This document shows, one piece after another, positions 17,335 to 26,045 of a stretch of DNA of 64,000 nucleotides (positions within the stretch are counted from its first letter, which is position 1; each line of letters starts with the position of its first letter). This DNA is from Vreelandella glaciei (GTDB lineage Bacteria; Pseudomonadota; Gammaproteobacteria; Pseudomonadales; Halomonadaceae): NCBI RefSeq assembly GCF_013415125.1, contig NZ_JACCDE010000002.1, forward strand, positions 124,001 through 188,000, given 5' to 3'. The notes under the pieces were generated by a model. That model had not been told where the DNA came from and ran no database searches. It saw nothing but the letters and a program-made list of their open reading frames with translations. The position numbers and the translations under genes are program-made.

Positions 17335-17958
17335 TCAAAGTCTTTCTATGACTTCATCAGCCGATGCAATCTCAGCAACACAGAATGAAAGGCTTGTTAG
17401 TGTCGCCTTTTGGACATCTTCGGCACTCATAGCACCGGCACCCAGGTCAGGATGATCCATAGTGCCAGTAGCGTCCGAAACAAAAATGGTTTTGTAATCT
17501 CTAAACTGAGCATCTCGAGCAGTCGATTCACAGCACATATTAGTAACAGTGCCAGTAATAATAAGCGTATCAATTCCCCTATTTCTAAGCTGAGTCTCAA
17601 GGTCCGTGTTGTAAAAAGCACTGTAGCGGTGCTTTTTGATGACAAGCTCTCCTTCTTGGGGAGCGATGTCTGAATATATTTCTGTACCCGGTGTGTTATC
17701 AACAAGAGCTTCTTGGCTGTCGATAGGCGGCCAGAAACCTGACATCAGCCCCATGTCGCCACGATCTTTTCCGTGCACATGAGTTGTGTAAATTACCGTG
17801 GCGCCCTTTTTCCTGCAGACATCTATCAGTTTCTTGATATTCGGTACAGCTTTAGTAGCCATGGGTACACACATCGGTGCACCTGGCTTAACAAAATCAT
17901 TTTCCATGTCAATGACAAGAAGAGCAGTTTTTGTGGGGTTGTTTAGTTCAAATTTCAT
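17335..17958 (-). CDS. Isochorismatase-family cysteine hydrolase
   Basis: A 207-residue cytoplasmic hydrolase of the isochorismatase/nicotinamidase fold. The catalytic triad can be placed: Asp17 in ALLVIDMENDF, Lys109 in VIKKHRYSAFYNTDL, and Cys142 in TGTVTNMCCESTARDA, where the cis-peptide motif normally reads V-T-N-x-C. Members hydrolyse C-N or C-O bonds in amides, ureides or isochorismate; the intact Cys makes an amidase or ureidase activity more likely than the Cys-less isochorismatase type. It is the last gene of the operon that starts with TRAP dctP at 21075 and follows dctM by 54 bases. The transporter cargo is therefore probably its substrate, such as an aromatic amide or hydantoin derivative. 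That assignment is inference. Confidence 0.87.
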   Translation of the reverse strand: MKFELNNPTKTALLVIDMENDFVKPGAPMCVPMATKAVPNIKKLIDVCRKKGATVIYTTHVHGKDRGDMGLMSGFWPPIDSQEALVDNTPGTEIYSDIAPQEGELVIKKHRYSAFYNTDLETQLRNRGIDTLIITGTVTNMCCESTARDAQFRDYKTIFVSDATGTMDHPDLGAGAMSAEDVQKATLTSLSFCVAEIASADEVIERL

Positions 17959-18012
17959 TACTCATTCCTTCTTAAATGTCTATGGGCTAAATAGGAAATA
18001 GTGTCGAAGGAG

Positions 18013-19371
18013 TCATGGCAACAAACCAGGTAACCAGAGCGCTATTGCAGGGAAGAATATGCACAGAGCCAACCCAGTGATCTGAAGAAGGACGAACGGG
18101 ATGATCGAACGATAAATAGTGCCGATTCCGATCTTACCTTCCGTAATTCCCTTAAGGTAGAACAGCGCATAGCCAAAGGGCGGTGTGAGAAAACTCGTTT
18201 GTAGGTTTATGGCGACCAAAATGGCAAACCAAATCAGAATGGCTTGACTGCTTAGTCCCAACCCGAAATCCAGTATTTCTACCACCGGAGCTACTAGGGG
18301 AAGAACCACGAAGCTGATCTCAATCCATTCCAGAAAGAAACCAAGCACAAAGATCAAGCCCATGATCAGCAGTAGCAAACCATAGGGCCCAAGCCCCGTA
18401 CCAGTGATCAAGGCCTCGATCATGTAATCACCACCCAACCGCTTGAAGACGACAGAAAAACTGGTAGCACCGATCACGACGAACAGAATCATCGCCGATG
18501 TGCGGGCGGTCTCCTGTACGGTTTTACTAAGTGTGTTCCAACTAATACTGCGCATCAGCAGCGCAAGGATCACACTGCCCAGTGCACCGATTGCCGCCGC
18601 CTCCGTCGGTGTAGCTATCCCTGCCATGATTGAACCCAGTACGGCGAAGATCAACACGCATGGGCCAAACAGGTCCCGCGCCAAGGCTAACATGAGAGGA
18701 GATGTGTCGGTGTCAGTGGCGTCGAGGTCCGGCAGCGGCGCCCAATGGGGCTTGATACGAGCGATGATCAATAGGTAAGCAACATAGAGGGCGCCGAGCA
18801 ACAGCCCGGGAATTAGTGCGGCTTTGAACAAGTCTCCTACCGATACTTGAAGTATCGAGCCCATGAGAACCAGCATGATGGAAGGTGGGATGAGAATCCC
18901 AAGCGTACCGGAAGCCGCTATCACCCCACAGGCCATCTCCGGGTGATAACCTTGCCGCATCATCACGGGTAACGCTAGAAGGCCAAGCATAACCACTGAC
19001 GCACCAATAATGCCCGTACTGGCAGCCATCACTACGCCCAGAATAGCTACAGAAATGGCGAGTCCACCGGGCGTCCGCCCGAATACACGCTGCAAGGTTA
19101 GTAGCAATCGCCTCGCCACGCCGGAACTCTCAAGCATTAGGCCCATAAACACGAAGAGCGGGATGGCGATCATCAACCAATTCTCGACCACACCACCGTA
19201 GATACGTGATCCTACTGTGGCCAAGAAAGGAACGGGAATGCCGCCGATGAAGGCGAAAATAATGCCTAGCCCGCCTAACAGGAACGCTACAGGATAACCG
19301 GTAAAAATACCGGCCAGCAGCGATACCACCATCAACATCGCCAAATAATATTCACTGATGAATTCAGCCAT
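18013..19371 (-). CDS. TRAP transporter large permease (DctM type), amide-hydrolase operon
   Basis: A 452-residue DctM-type channel subunit. Family motifs are present: LGILIPPSIMLVLMGS, TPTEAAAIGALGSVILAL and NLQTSFLTPPFGYALFYL near the C-terminus. The ATG at 19371 follows GAGGTCAACA and overlaps the end of dctQ by 8 bases, so the frame extending to 19410 is not needed. The FLTPPFG variant, where many DctM have ITPPVG, together with the longer DctP places this system in the TakP/SmoM-like branch of TRAP transporters that carry oxo acids or larger carboxylates. It is followed by the isochorismatase-type hydrolase. Confidence 0.9.
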   Translation of the reverse strand: MAEFISEYYLAMLMVVSLLAGIFTGYPVAFLLGGLGIIFAFIGGIPVPFLATVGSRIYGGVVENWLMIAIPLFVFMGLMLESSGVARRLLLTLQRVFGRTPGGLAISVAILGVVMAASTGIIGASVVMLGLLALPVMMRQGYHPEMACGVIAASGTLGILIPPSIMLVLMGSILQVSVGDLFKAALIPGLLLGALYVAYLLIIARIKPHWAPLPDLDATDTDTSPLMLALARDLFGPCVLIFAVLGSIMAGIATPTEAAAIGALGSVILALLMRSISWNTLSKTVQETARTSAMILFVVIGATSFSVVFKRLGGDYMIEALITGTGLGPYGLLLLIMGLIFVLGFFLEWIEISFVVLPLVAPVVEILDFGLGLSSQAILIWFAILVAINLQTSFLTPPFGYALFYLKGITEGKIGIGTIYRSIIPFVLLQITGLALCIFFPAIALWLPGLLP

Positions 19372-19990
19372 TGTTGACCTCGTGATCTGTCTCCGCTTTT
19401 CGCGGGTCAAGGATGATGGTTAGCTTCTCGAATACTTGACCAAGGGCTCCCAAGGCTAAGAAAACCAGAGAGATGGGAAGTATGGCCTTGATCAGATAGC
19501 GATCCGTGAGTCCCCCGTAGTTCGATTTCTCCCCTGTCAAGAAGGACATCGTCACGAAGTGCTTAGAAAGCCAAGCGACCAGCAGACAAAAGGGAATCAG
19601 CAACACCAAGTGACCGATCACATCAACCATGGCGCGATGACTAGGCGATAAGCGGTGATAAATCAGATCGACACGCACATGGGTATCGTGATGTAGGGCG
19701 TAGGTGCCTCCGAACAGTGTCAAGACACCGAAAAGGTGCCACTGAAGCTCAGTGATGCTGTTGATGGTCAGGGCATTTCCGAAAAGGAGCACCTTATCGT
19801 TCCAGCGAGCAATCTCGTTGATGCCAGTAGCGTTGAGCAGTACGGTCAACAGGACAGCCGCCATCACCAGCAATACCAGCCAGCTGGTGACGCGACCTAC
19901 CAACAGCCCTAGCCCGACCAAGGGTCGAGACAGGGCGGAAGAGACCGCAGCGCCACGCTCACGCCAAGGGGCGAGAGGGGCCGTAGTCAT
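19364..19990 (-). CDS. TRAP transporter small permease (DctQ type), amide-hydrolase operon
   Basis: A 208-residue DctQ-type membrane protein, somewhat longer than average, with an N-terminal cytoplasmic stretch and four hydrophobic helices (SWLVLLVMAAVLLTVLLNA; LQWHLFGVLTLFGGTYAL; VIGHLVLLIPFCLLVAWL; AILPISLVFLALGALGQV). ALHHDTHVRVDLIYH carries the family H-x-H-V-R-V-D pattern. It starts two bases after the dctP stop and overlaps dctM. The length and the added loop KHFVTMSFLTGEKSNYGG suit the TakP-type branch. Confidence 0.88.
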   Translation of the reverse strand: MTTAPLAPWRERGAAVSSALSRPLVGLGLLVGRVTSWLVLLVMAAVLLTVLLNATGINEIARWNDKVLLFGNALTINSITELQWHLFGVLTLFGGTYALHHDTHVRVDLIYHRLSPSHRAMVDVIGHLVLLIPFCLLVAWLSKHFVTMSFLTGEKSNYGGLTDRYLIKAILPISLVFLALGALGQVFEKLTIILDPRKAETDHEVNNG

Positions 19991-19992
19991 AG

Positions 19993-21075
19993 TCAGTCCC
20001 CTTGGACATCTGTTTTGCTAGGAAGGGTTTGGAGGTCATGCCACTGCTGCATCTTTTCGGCATGCTCCATTAGTGATGTGTACGCTTCGTCGAACTCGGG
20101 ACTCTCAGCCATTAGTTCGCTGCGCACTTCATCCCAACTATCGTGTAGGGCATTGAGAACCTCATCAGGGAATCGGCGGATCTTGACGCCACTCTCTTCC
20201 AGTTCACGTAGCGTCTCTACCTGGGCCGGGATCACCTCATCAGCCTCTTTCTGGATATTGGCCTGACAAGCGGTACTGATCTGCCCACGCTGAGCATCGC
20301 TGTATCCGTCCCAGACGCTCTGGTTGATGAGCAGTGCAAGCCAGCCTGCCCCTTGCTGCCAGCCGGGGAAATAGTAATACTCGGCAATCTCGTCCAAGCC
20401 CATCGCACTATCAACTTGGGGAATCGAGAACTCGGCGGCATCAACCCGACCACGCTCAAGCGAGAGGTAGACTTCGTTCCCGGGAATCAATTGTGTTGAA
20501 GCGCCGAATTTGTTTAGAACCTGTGCGCCCAGCCCAGAGATTCGCATCGACAGGCCGTTCAAGTCATCGGTGCTGTTGATTTCCTTGTTGAACCAGCCGC
20601 CTGGCTCTTGGGGTAGGTAGGAGCAAGCCAGGAACTTGACGTTATAAGGGTCCAGCGCCTTCTGCAACAGCTCGCTTCCTTCGCCAGCAGACGTCCAGGA
20701 GAACACTGCCTCTGCGGGTGGGCTAAAGGGTAGAGCGCCATAGAGATTGGCAATGGGCAAGTTGCCGGAAAGATAGGCGATGCTGGTCCAGCCGGCGGGG
20801 ATGGCACCAGACGAGACAGAGTTGAAGATCTCAAACGGAGGTACGAGTTCGCCCGGATCATGGACGGCGAACTCAAACTCACCTGACGACATCATTTTGA
20901 TTCTTTCGGAGATGTTCTTGGCGCTCTGGCCAAACAGGTTCTGAGTAGAGTAGGCGCTCGCGACATCTAGCCTTTCGCTGGCGTGTGCAGTACCTACTGC
21001 TGCCGCCGCTATAGCGGCGGCCAGCGGGATAATGCGTGCGGTGGTTGTTAAGTGTCCAAGGCTCTTTGTAGTCAT
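19993..21075 (-). CDS. TRAP transporter periplasmic binding protein (DctP, TakP-like)
   Basis: A secreted 360-residue binding protein. The signal peptide runs to AHA (hydrophobic core IIPLAAAIAAAAVG), leaving mature SERLDVASAYS. QEPGGWFNKEINSTDDLNGL, MRISGLGAQVLNKFG and LERGRVDAAEFSIPQVDSAM align with the TakP/2-oxo-acid branch, where an arginine in the MRI-x-G motif and a later Glu/Gln contact the ligand and a metal. It opens the operon dctP-dctQ-dctM-hydrolase. About 90 bases upstream of its start is a palindrome (21162-21179) that may control the operon. The real ligand is unknown. Confidence 0.88.
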   Translation of the reverse strand: MTTKSLGHLTTTARIIPLAAAIAAAAVGTAHASERLDVASAYSTQNLFGQSAKNISERIKMMSSGEFEFAVHDPGELVPPFEIFNSVSSGAIPAGWTSIAYLSGNLPIANLYGALPFSPPAEAVFSWTSAGEGSELLQKALDPYNVKFLACSYLPQEPGGWFNKEINSTDDLNGLSMRISGLGAQVLNKFGASTQLIPGNEVYLSLERGRVDAAEFSIPQVDSAMGLDEIAEYYYFPGWQQGAGWLALLINQSVWDGYSDAQRGQISTACQANIQKEADEVIPAQVETLRELEESGVKIRRFPDEVLNALHDSWDEVRSELMAESPEFDEAYTSLMEHAEKMQQWHDLQTLPSKTDVQGD

Positions 21076-21161
21076 CTCATTACCTTATTTTATGTTTGAG
21101 TATGTTTGTTAGCCTTGAAAGGGTCACAACCGCTGCAATCTAGAGCAAATACTTAATAGGT

Positions 21162-21179
21162 TTAAAGGCATGCCTTAAA
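21162..21179. promoter_or_regulatory. Palindrome upstream of the TRAP/hydrolase operon
   Basis: AAGGCATGCCTT is a perfect 12-bp palindrome within the imperfect 18-bp element TTAAAGGCATGCCTTAAA. It lies 87-104 bases upstream of the dctP start at 21075, a normal place for an operator. The regulator is not known; the AraC protein at 16100-17077 and an unlinked regulator are both possible. Confidence 0.45.
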
Positions 21180-22032
21180 GGTTTGTCTTATTTAGTATTT
21201 AGAATACTCTTATATGAAAAGCTTCCTTTTAGACGGATAAAATCACGATCTCTGTGCTTTGAATGAAAAATTATCGTGTAATGAACTTATAAAATAATAC
21301 TTTAGTCCTTTATGCTAAAGATTTATTTTTCACTGTAATACAAATTCAAGGACGGTTCATTCTTCTGATCCAAGGGGGCTCATAGGTTTTTTCGATTAAA
21401 TCCTGTGCTGTTATATAGTAGCTTTTATTTGCAGCTGTTTTCGCGCGAGGGCGGAGAGGTTAGATGTGTTGGGAATCTAGCCACTTTGGATTGTTCTGTC
21501 ATCAACGGTCATGCGGTATTACCATTAGTCCAGCTCTGGGGGTGTACGGTTTAAATCATGCTATTGCACTCACAACGTCTCTAGAATACTCCGCGTCTTA
21601 TCTCCGATCTGGTGTGCCCAAGGTTTGCGGATGCTGTGTGACTAGTTACTTCGTCTGGTTTCCGTTGACAAACACGGTGCTATTGTCAGTTTTCGATTCG
21701 TGTTTCTTACCACCCCATACTCGTTAATGTACTTCCAAGTTCCCGGCGACCGGCCATCGAAAGGTAACGACATCTACAGTGTCATTTATTGGTCGCACAT
21801 TACCCAATGTGAAAAAAGTTGGATTCCCCGTAAGCCTGCGTTTTGAAAATGTGCCTCACCAACGAGTGTGACAACTAAATAACGGCTAAATTTCTGTTTT
21901 TTATCGTTACATAGGCATTTTCGCAGTCTTGACTCATTGATCGGTTGGGTATAGGTAACAACCCGATAAGTATTGGAATCAGTGAACCCGAGCAGTAACA
22001 CTCACCTGCACTGTTATTGCTCTGCGGGTAAA
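21180..22032. other. Long non-coding stretch between divergent TRAP and DASS units
   Basis: About 850 bases without a supportable gene. Its left part is AT-rich and promoter-like for dctP. An 87-codon frame at 21464-21727 (plus) has no recognisable features. The opposite strand in 21520-21720 also gives short interrupted runs that may be a decayed gene, but I could not match it to any family. Confidence 0.4.
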
Positions 22033-23541
22033 ATGATCATGTCGCAAACCACCGTGGCCGTTGAACAAACGCCCTACGCTGAAGCTTCTGCTTTCAAACC
22101 AATCTCGCTCGTCATGGGCATTGTCATTGGCTTGGGTGTTTTCTTCCTTTTACCCGAAACGCTGGCCTTCGATGCACGACTTGTTGCTGGCATTGCTATG
22201 CTGATGGCCTCCTGGTGGATGACAGAGGCGATACCCATTCCTGCCACGTCGCTGTTGCCGCTTGTACTGTTCCCGTTTTTCGATATTGCCTCAGTCGGTG
22301 AGACCGCCTCGCCCTATGCTCACAGCATTGTCTTTCTAGTATTGGGTGGCGTACTGCTTGGCTTGGCAACGCAGCGCTGGAATTTACATCGCCGCTTCGC
22401 GCTACTGACGGTACTCACCGTGGGCACCAAGCCCGCTCAAATCGTCTTCGGTCTGATGTTCGCTAGCTGGTTTATTACCATGTGGGTCAGCAATACCGCC
22501 ACCGCTGTCATTATGGTGCCGATCGGAGGCTCGATCATCGCGCTAGTGAAGTCACTGGGTAACGGTGACGACACGCCCAAGTTTTCTGCCGCTGTTCTAC
22601 TGGGCATTGCCTATGCCATCACCATCGGCTCGATGGCTACGCTGATCGGCCAGCCGCCGATGGCGCTAATGCGCGCCTATATGGAAGACACCCACGGGCT
22701 TAGTATCGGCTTTGGTCACTGGATGCTGGTGGGTGTACCGTTCTCATTCACCATGCTGATATTGGCTTGGTTGGTTCTCAACAAGCTGGTATTCCGCTCG
22801 GAAGTTGAGAACATCCAGGGTGGCCGGGCGATGATCGAGACAGAGCTCAAGGGGATGGGTCGACTGTCACCTGAAGAGTCGCGTGTGTTAATGGTCTTTG
22901 CCGGGGCGGTATTCTGCTGGGTCTTCGTGCCGTTAATCGCGAGAATTCCTGTAGTACAGAGTGGGCTGCCTTGGTTGGGTAACATCAACGATACTAGTGT
23001 GGCGATTCTCGCGGCGATTCTGATGTTTGTAATACCGGCTTCTAGAGGAAAAGGGGCGTTGCTGGAGTGGTCGGCCACGCGTGATGTGCCTTGGGGGGTA
23101 CTGGTTTTGTTTGGCGGTGGCCTAACACTCTCAGCTCAGTTTACCGCTACTGGCTTGAGTGCCTGGGTTGGCGAGAGCGTCTCGGGTTTGTCGGGACTGC
23201 CGCCCATTGTGATTTTGGCTATCACTGCTCTCGTGATTATCCTATTGACCGAGCTCACCAGCAACACGGCGACGGCGGCTGCCTTCTTCCCTATTATGGG
23301 GTCTATTGCCGTGGGGCTGGGTATTGAACCTTTTCTAATGACCATCGTGGTTACCTTTGCCGTGAGCTGCGCCTTTATGTTGCCGGTGGCGACCCCTTCT
23401 AATGCGGTGGCTTTTGCAACGGGAGATCTTCCGATTAAGAGCATGATCCGTGCAGGTATCTGGCTCAACGTTATCGGCTTACTGGTGATTATGGTCGCGC
23501 TCTACACCATCGTCCCTCTGGTATTCGATGTCTCTTTCTAA
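22033..23541 (+). CDS. DASS/SLC13-family anion (dicarboxylate) : Na+ symporter
   Basis: A 502-residue inner-membrane transporter of the divalent anion:sodium symporter family. Its two repeated SNT signatures, WVSNTATAVIMVPI (near residue 152) and LTSNTATAAAFFPIMGS (near 415), form the sodium and carboxylate sites. About eleven hydrophobic spans are visible, and IPIPATSLLPLVLFP near residue 75 is also typical. I place the start at ATG 22033; ATG 22039 is equivalent, and the frame reaches back to a TTG at 21973. Substrates are succinate-like dicarboxylates or related acids. It is followed by the BKACE enzyme and an NTF2-fold protein in the same direction, so a beta-keto or dicarboxylic acid is the likely cargo. 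Confidence 0.88.
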   Translation: MIMSQTTVAVEQTPYAEASAFKPISLVMGIVIGLGVFFLLPETLAFDARLVAGIAMLMASWWMTEAIPIPATSLLPLVLFPFFDIASVGETASPYAHSIVFLVLGGVLLGLATQRWNLHRRFALLTVLTVGTKPAQIVFGLMFASWFITMWVSNTATAVIMVPIGGSIIALVKSLGNGDDTPKFSAAVLLGIAYAITIGSMATLIGQPPMALMRAYMEDTHGLSIGFGHWMLVGVPFSFTMLILAWLVLNKLVFRSEVENIQGGRAMIETELKGMGRLSPEESRVLMVFAGAVFCWVFVPLIARIPVVQSGLPWLGNINDTSVAILAAILMFVIPASRGKGALLEWSATRDVPWGVLVLFGGGLTLSAQFTATGLSAWVGESVSGLSGLPPIVILAITALVIILLTELTSNTATAAAFFPIMGSIAVGLGIEPFLMTIVVTFAVSCAFMLPVATPSNAVAFATGDLPIKSMIRAGIWLNVIGLLVIMVALYTIVPLVFDVSF

Positions 23542-23606
23542 ATCGGGCCTGCAAACGTCACTGGCAACGATTCGGATTTGACGCTGATAAATATCCGCTC
23601 TATTTT

Positions 23607-23640
23607 ATTCGCAATAAAAACTTATGTTCGCAATAAGAAC
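23607..23640. promoter_or_regulatory. Paired 15-base repeats upstream of the BKACE gene
   Basis: ATTCGCAATAAAAAC (23607-23621) and GTTCGCAATAAGAAC (23626-23640) are a direct repeat spaced 19 bases apart, about two helical turns. The second copy is itself an imperfect inverted repeat (GTTC-N7-GAAC). They end 14 bases before the BKACE ATG. The layout resembles IclR- or GntR-type operator pairs, but the regulator is not identified. Confidence 0.5.
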
Positions 23641-23654
23641 AAAAGGGGTTTTCC

Positions 23655-24476
23655 ATGTCTCAGCCTTGCATAATCTGCGTCGCCATTACCGGCAGCCTGC
23701 CACGCAAAGAGAATAATCCTGCCGTGCCCATCACAGTTGAAGAGCAGATTGAAAGCACCCAGGCGGCGTTCGAAGCGGGGGCCACCATTGCTCATTGCCA
23801 CGTGCGTAACGATGACCAAACACCCTCTTCCGACCCAGAGAAGTTTGGTCGGCTGATGGAGGGGCTTAAGAAGCACTGCCCCGGCATGATTATTCAGCTC
23901 TCAACCGGCGGGCGCTCGGGTGCAGGAGAAGCCCGGGGCGGGATGCTGCCGCTGAAACCCGATATGGCCAGCCTCTCGGTGGGTTCCAACAACTTCCCCA
24001 ACCGCGTTTACGAGAATCCACCGCAACTGGTGGAGTGGCTGGCTGATGAGATGCTCAAGTACGATGTAAAACCTGAAATCGAAGCGTTTGATTTGTCACA
24101 TATCCACCAAGCGGTGAGCCTTTCCAAGCAAGGCAAGCTAAAGACGCCGCTCTACGTGCAGTTTGTGATGGGGGTTAAAAACGCTATGCCAGCGGACAAG
24201 CCGACTTTTGATTTTTATATTGAGACGCTCAAGCGTTTAGCGCCTGATGCGCAGTGGTGTGGCGCTGGCATCGGCGCCAATCAATACCTGCTTAATGAGT
24301 GGTCAATTGCTGCAGGTGGTCACACTCGGACGGGGCTTGAGGATAACGTGCGCCTGGACAGCGATACATTGGCACCATCCAACGCGGCACTGGTCGAGCG
24401 CACGGTAGCGTTGTGCGAAAAGTACCAGCGCCCGGTGGCTACTTGGCAACAGGCGCGTGAAATACTTGGCTTATAA
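23655..24476 (+). CDS. Beta-keto acid cleavage enzyme (BKACE, formerly DUF849)
   Basis: A 273-residue TIM-barrel enzyme of the BKACE family, which condenses a beta-keto acid with acetyl-CoA to give acetoacetate and a new acyl-CoA. The zinc ligands are recognisable as His47 and His49 in TIAHCHVRND, with a third in the SHIHQ segment. The active-site glutamate is in TRTGLEDNVRLD near residue 227. Length is normal for the family. It follows the DASS transporter by about 110 bases with its own repeats upstream and precedes an NTF2-fold gene by 39 bases. Known substrates include 3-keto-5-aminohexanoate, dehydrocarnitine and beta-keto dicarboxylates. Beside ben/cat genes, beta-ketoadipate would make sense, but that is speculation. 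Confidence 0.9.
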   Translation: MSQPCIICVAITGSLPRKENNPAVPITVEEQIESTQAAFEAGATIAHCHVRNDDQTPSSDPEKFGRLMEGLKKHCPGMIIQLSTGGRSGAGEARGGMLPLKPDMASLSVGSNNFPNRVYENPPQLVEWLADEMLKYDVKPEIEAFDLSHIHQAVSLSKQGKLKTPLYVQFVMGVKNAMPADKPTFDFYIETLKRLAPDAQWCGAGIGANQYLLNEWSIAAGGHTRTGLEDNVRLDSDTLAPSNAALVERTVALCEKYQRPVATWQQAREILGL

Positions 24477-24515
24477 AATAAATAAAACCAACAATTAATA
24501 AGCAGGAGATAAGTA

Positions 24516-24923
24516 ATGACGGATATCACTGTCGTGGGTGATGCGCCTGAGATTGACGAGATTAAGCGTGTAGTGCAGCTATATGTTGATGGCTTTCAAG
24601 GCGGTCAAGAAAAGCTGGAGGAGGCGTTTCATAAGGACGCGTGGATTTTTGCTGTGGATGCTGATGGCAAGTTGGCGACTGACTTGATCAGCGACCGTTT
24701 CGAGCGCTGGGCGGCTAGCCACCGTAAAGTGAAGAGCCGCTTTATTGCCGTCACCCAGGCGGGAGAAGTCGCCAGCGTACTGCTAGGCTTTGATAATAGC
24801 GCCAATCTGGCGGATTCCTGGGTCGATGTGATTGCCCTGGTGAAGGTCGACGGCATCTGGAAAATTACCAATAAAACGGCAGCCCATAGCACCCGCGCCG
24901 CGTGGGCGAAGCCGAACTCCTAG
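24516..24923 (+). CDS. NTF2-fold (lumazine-binding-like / SnoaL-type) protein
   Basis: A 135-residue cytoplasmic protein. The pattern EIKRVVQLYVDGFQGGQ, then LEEAFHKDAWIFAVDADG and SWVDVIALVKVDGIWKITNK matches the putative lumazine-binding / SnoaL-like group of the NTF2 superfamily: an N-terminal helix, a cone-shaped beta sheet and a closing strand with a conserved W-K-I. Such small proteins act as isomerases, dehydratases or binding partners. It has its own ribosome site (AGGAG, spacing 7) and follows the BKACE gene by 39 bases, so a role on the same substrate is likely. The precise function is unknown. Confidence 0.7.
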   Translation: MTDITVVGDAPEIDEIKRVVQLYVDGFQGGQEKLEEAFHKDAWIFAVDADGKLATDLISDRFERWAASHRKVKSRFIAVTQAGEVASVLLGFDNSANLADSWVDVIALVKVDGIWKITNKTAAHSTRAAWAKPNS

Positions 24924-24936
24924 GCGTTAATGACCC

Positions 24937-25842
24937 CTATTCAGAGAACAGAGAAAACATCAGCCCACGCAGCCAGCGGTTGCCTGGGTCTTGATGAAAG
25001 CGACGGTGCCAGAAAAGATTAATCGGGATTTCTGGGAACGTTAGGGGATGCTCACGAATGGCTAACCCGAAACGTGTTCGCGTTGCCTCGGCTAATTTAT
25101 CGGTAACCGTCACCACTAGATTGCTGCTGCTGACGATATAGGGAACCGCTGCGAAATGCGGCAGTGTTAACCGAACTGGGCGCACAACCCCAGCGTGCGC
25201 AAGCTGCTCTTCGATAATGCCATGCCCGGTTCCCCGGGCAACCACCACAGCGTGATGCGCTGTGCGAAACGCCTCAAGGCTAAACTCCTCCGCAGCGAGC
25301 GGGTGATGCTCGCGCATTAAGCAAACGTAGCGTTGTACAAACAGTCGCTGCTGGTAGAAGCCTGCTCCTAGTTGCGGAATCAGGCCAACGGCCAAATCTA
25401 TCTCCCCCTCCTCCATCTCATTTTTTAGGTCATTATGGTGGCTGCGCACGGTGTTGAGTGAAACCCCCGGTGCGTGGTGTGAGATATGTTGCAGCAGACG
25501 CGGGAGAAACACTATTTCACCGATATCGGTCATGTTGATATGGAAAGTGCGCTCACTCTTAGCGGGGTTAAAATCGTCGCATAGGTTCAGCGTGTCGTTC
25601 ATTCGTGCCAACGCATCCGCAATGCCGGGGTGAAGTCGACTGGCACGGGGCGTAGGTTGCAGACCTTGCGACGTGCGCTCGAAAAGTTCGTCCTCCAGCA
25701 AGTGGCGTAAACGTTTCAGTGCATGGCTTACCGCCGGTTGGGTGATACCCAAGCGCAGCGCCACCCGTTGTGTATTTTGTTCTTGGTACAACAAGTCAAA
25801 AACAACCAGCAGATTCAGGTCAATGTTGGCAAGTTTTTCCAT
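24937..25842 (-). CDS. NahR-type LysR regulator of salicylate catabolism
   Basis: A 301-residue LysR protein; the ATG at 25842 is preferred to the upstream frame to 25869 because LANIDLNLLVVFDLLYQEQ then aligns with NahR. The helix-turn-helix is LRLGITQPAVSHALKRLR, followed by LFERTSQGLQPTPRA. The effector domain carries TDIGEIVFLPRLL, DLAVGLIPQLGAGFYQQRLF, ARGTGHGIIEE and PHFAAVPYI, closely matching NahR/NagR and ending LRGLMFSLF. Effectors of that group are salicylate or related hydroxybenzoates. It is divergent from the salicylate hydroxylase gene (start 26046), exactly the geometry expected for NahR control of nahG. Confidence 0.9.
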   Translation of the reverse strand: MEKLANIDLNLLVVFDLLYQEQNTQRVALRLGITQPAVSHALKRLRHLLEDELFERTSQGLQPTPRASRLHPGIADALARMNDTLNLCDDFNPAKSERTFHINMTDIGEIVFLPRLLQHISHHAPGVSLNTVRSHHNDLKNEMEEGEIDLAVGLIPQLGAGFYQQRLFVQRYVCLMREHHPLAAEEFSLEAFRTAHHAVVVARGTGHGIIEEQLAHAGVVRPVRLTLPHFAAVPYIVSSSNLVVTVTDKLAEATRTRFGLAIREHPLTFPEIPINLFWHRRFHQDPGNRWLRGLMFSLFSE

Positions 25843-25910
25843 CACCTTGCGCCTCGCAACATATTCCACGATAGTCGAATGTAGCCGTCAGAGAGGTTTT
25901 TAACTGGTTG

Positions 25911-25926
25911 ATTCATATTGTTATTA
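25911..25926. promoter_or_regulatory. Candidate NahR-type binding site upstream of nahG
   Basis: ATTCATATTGTTATTA contains TTCA-N6-TATT, close to the TTCA-N6-TGAT site known for NahR, in the 200-base gap between the divergent LysR and salicylate hydroxylase genes. Two positions of the second half-site differ, so confidence is low. Confidence 0.3.
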
Positions 25927-26045
25927 GCGCCGTTTATAGTCTGAATGAAGGAAACTGTGTGGTGGCAGTTGGCGCTACCGAATAGCGTTAGGGGGAGAGC
26001 ATAACGCTCAACATATAACGATAAGCCCCTGAGCAGAGTTAAATC

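Noticed and set aside
17335..17958. Considered as nicotinamidase or N-carbamoylsarcosine amidase by name
   Set aside because: The triad fits the superfamily, but substrate-specific residues could not be judged, so only the family is given.
21464..21727. 87-codon plus-strand frame in the long intergenic region
   Set aside because: Cys- and Ser-rich random-looking product without a ribosome site or similarity.
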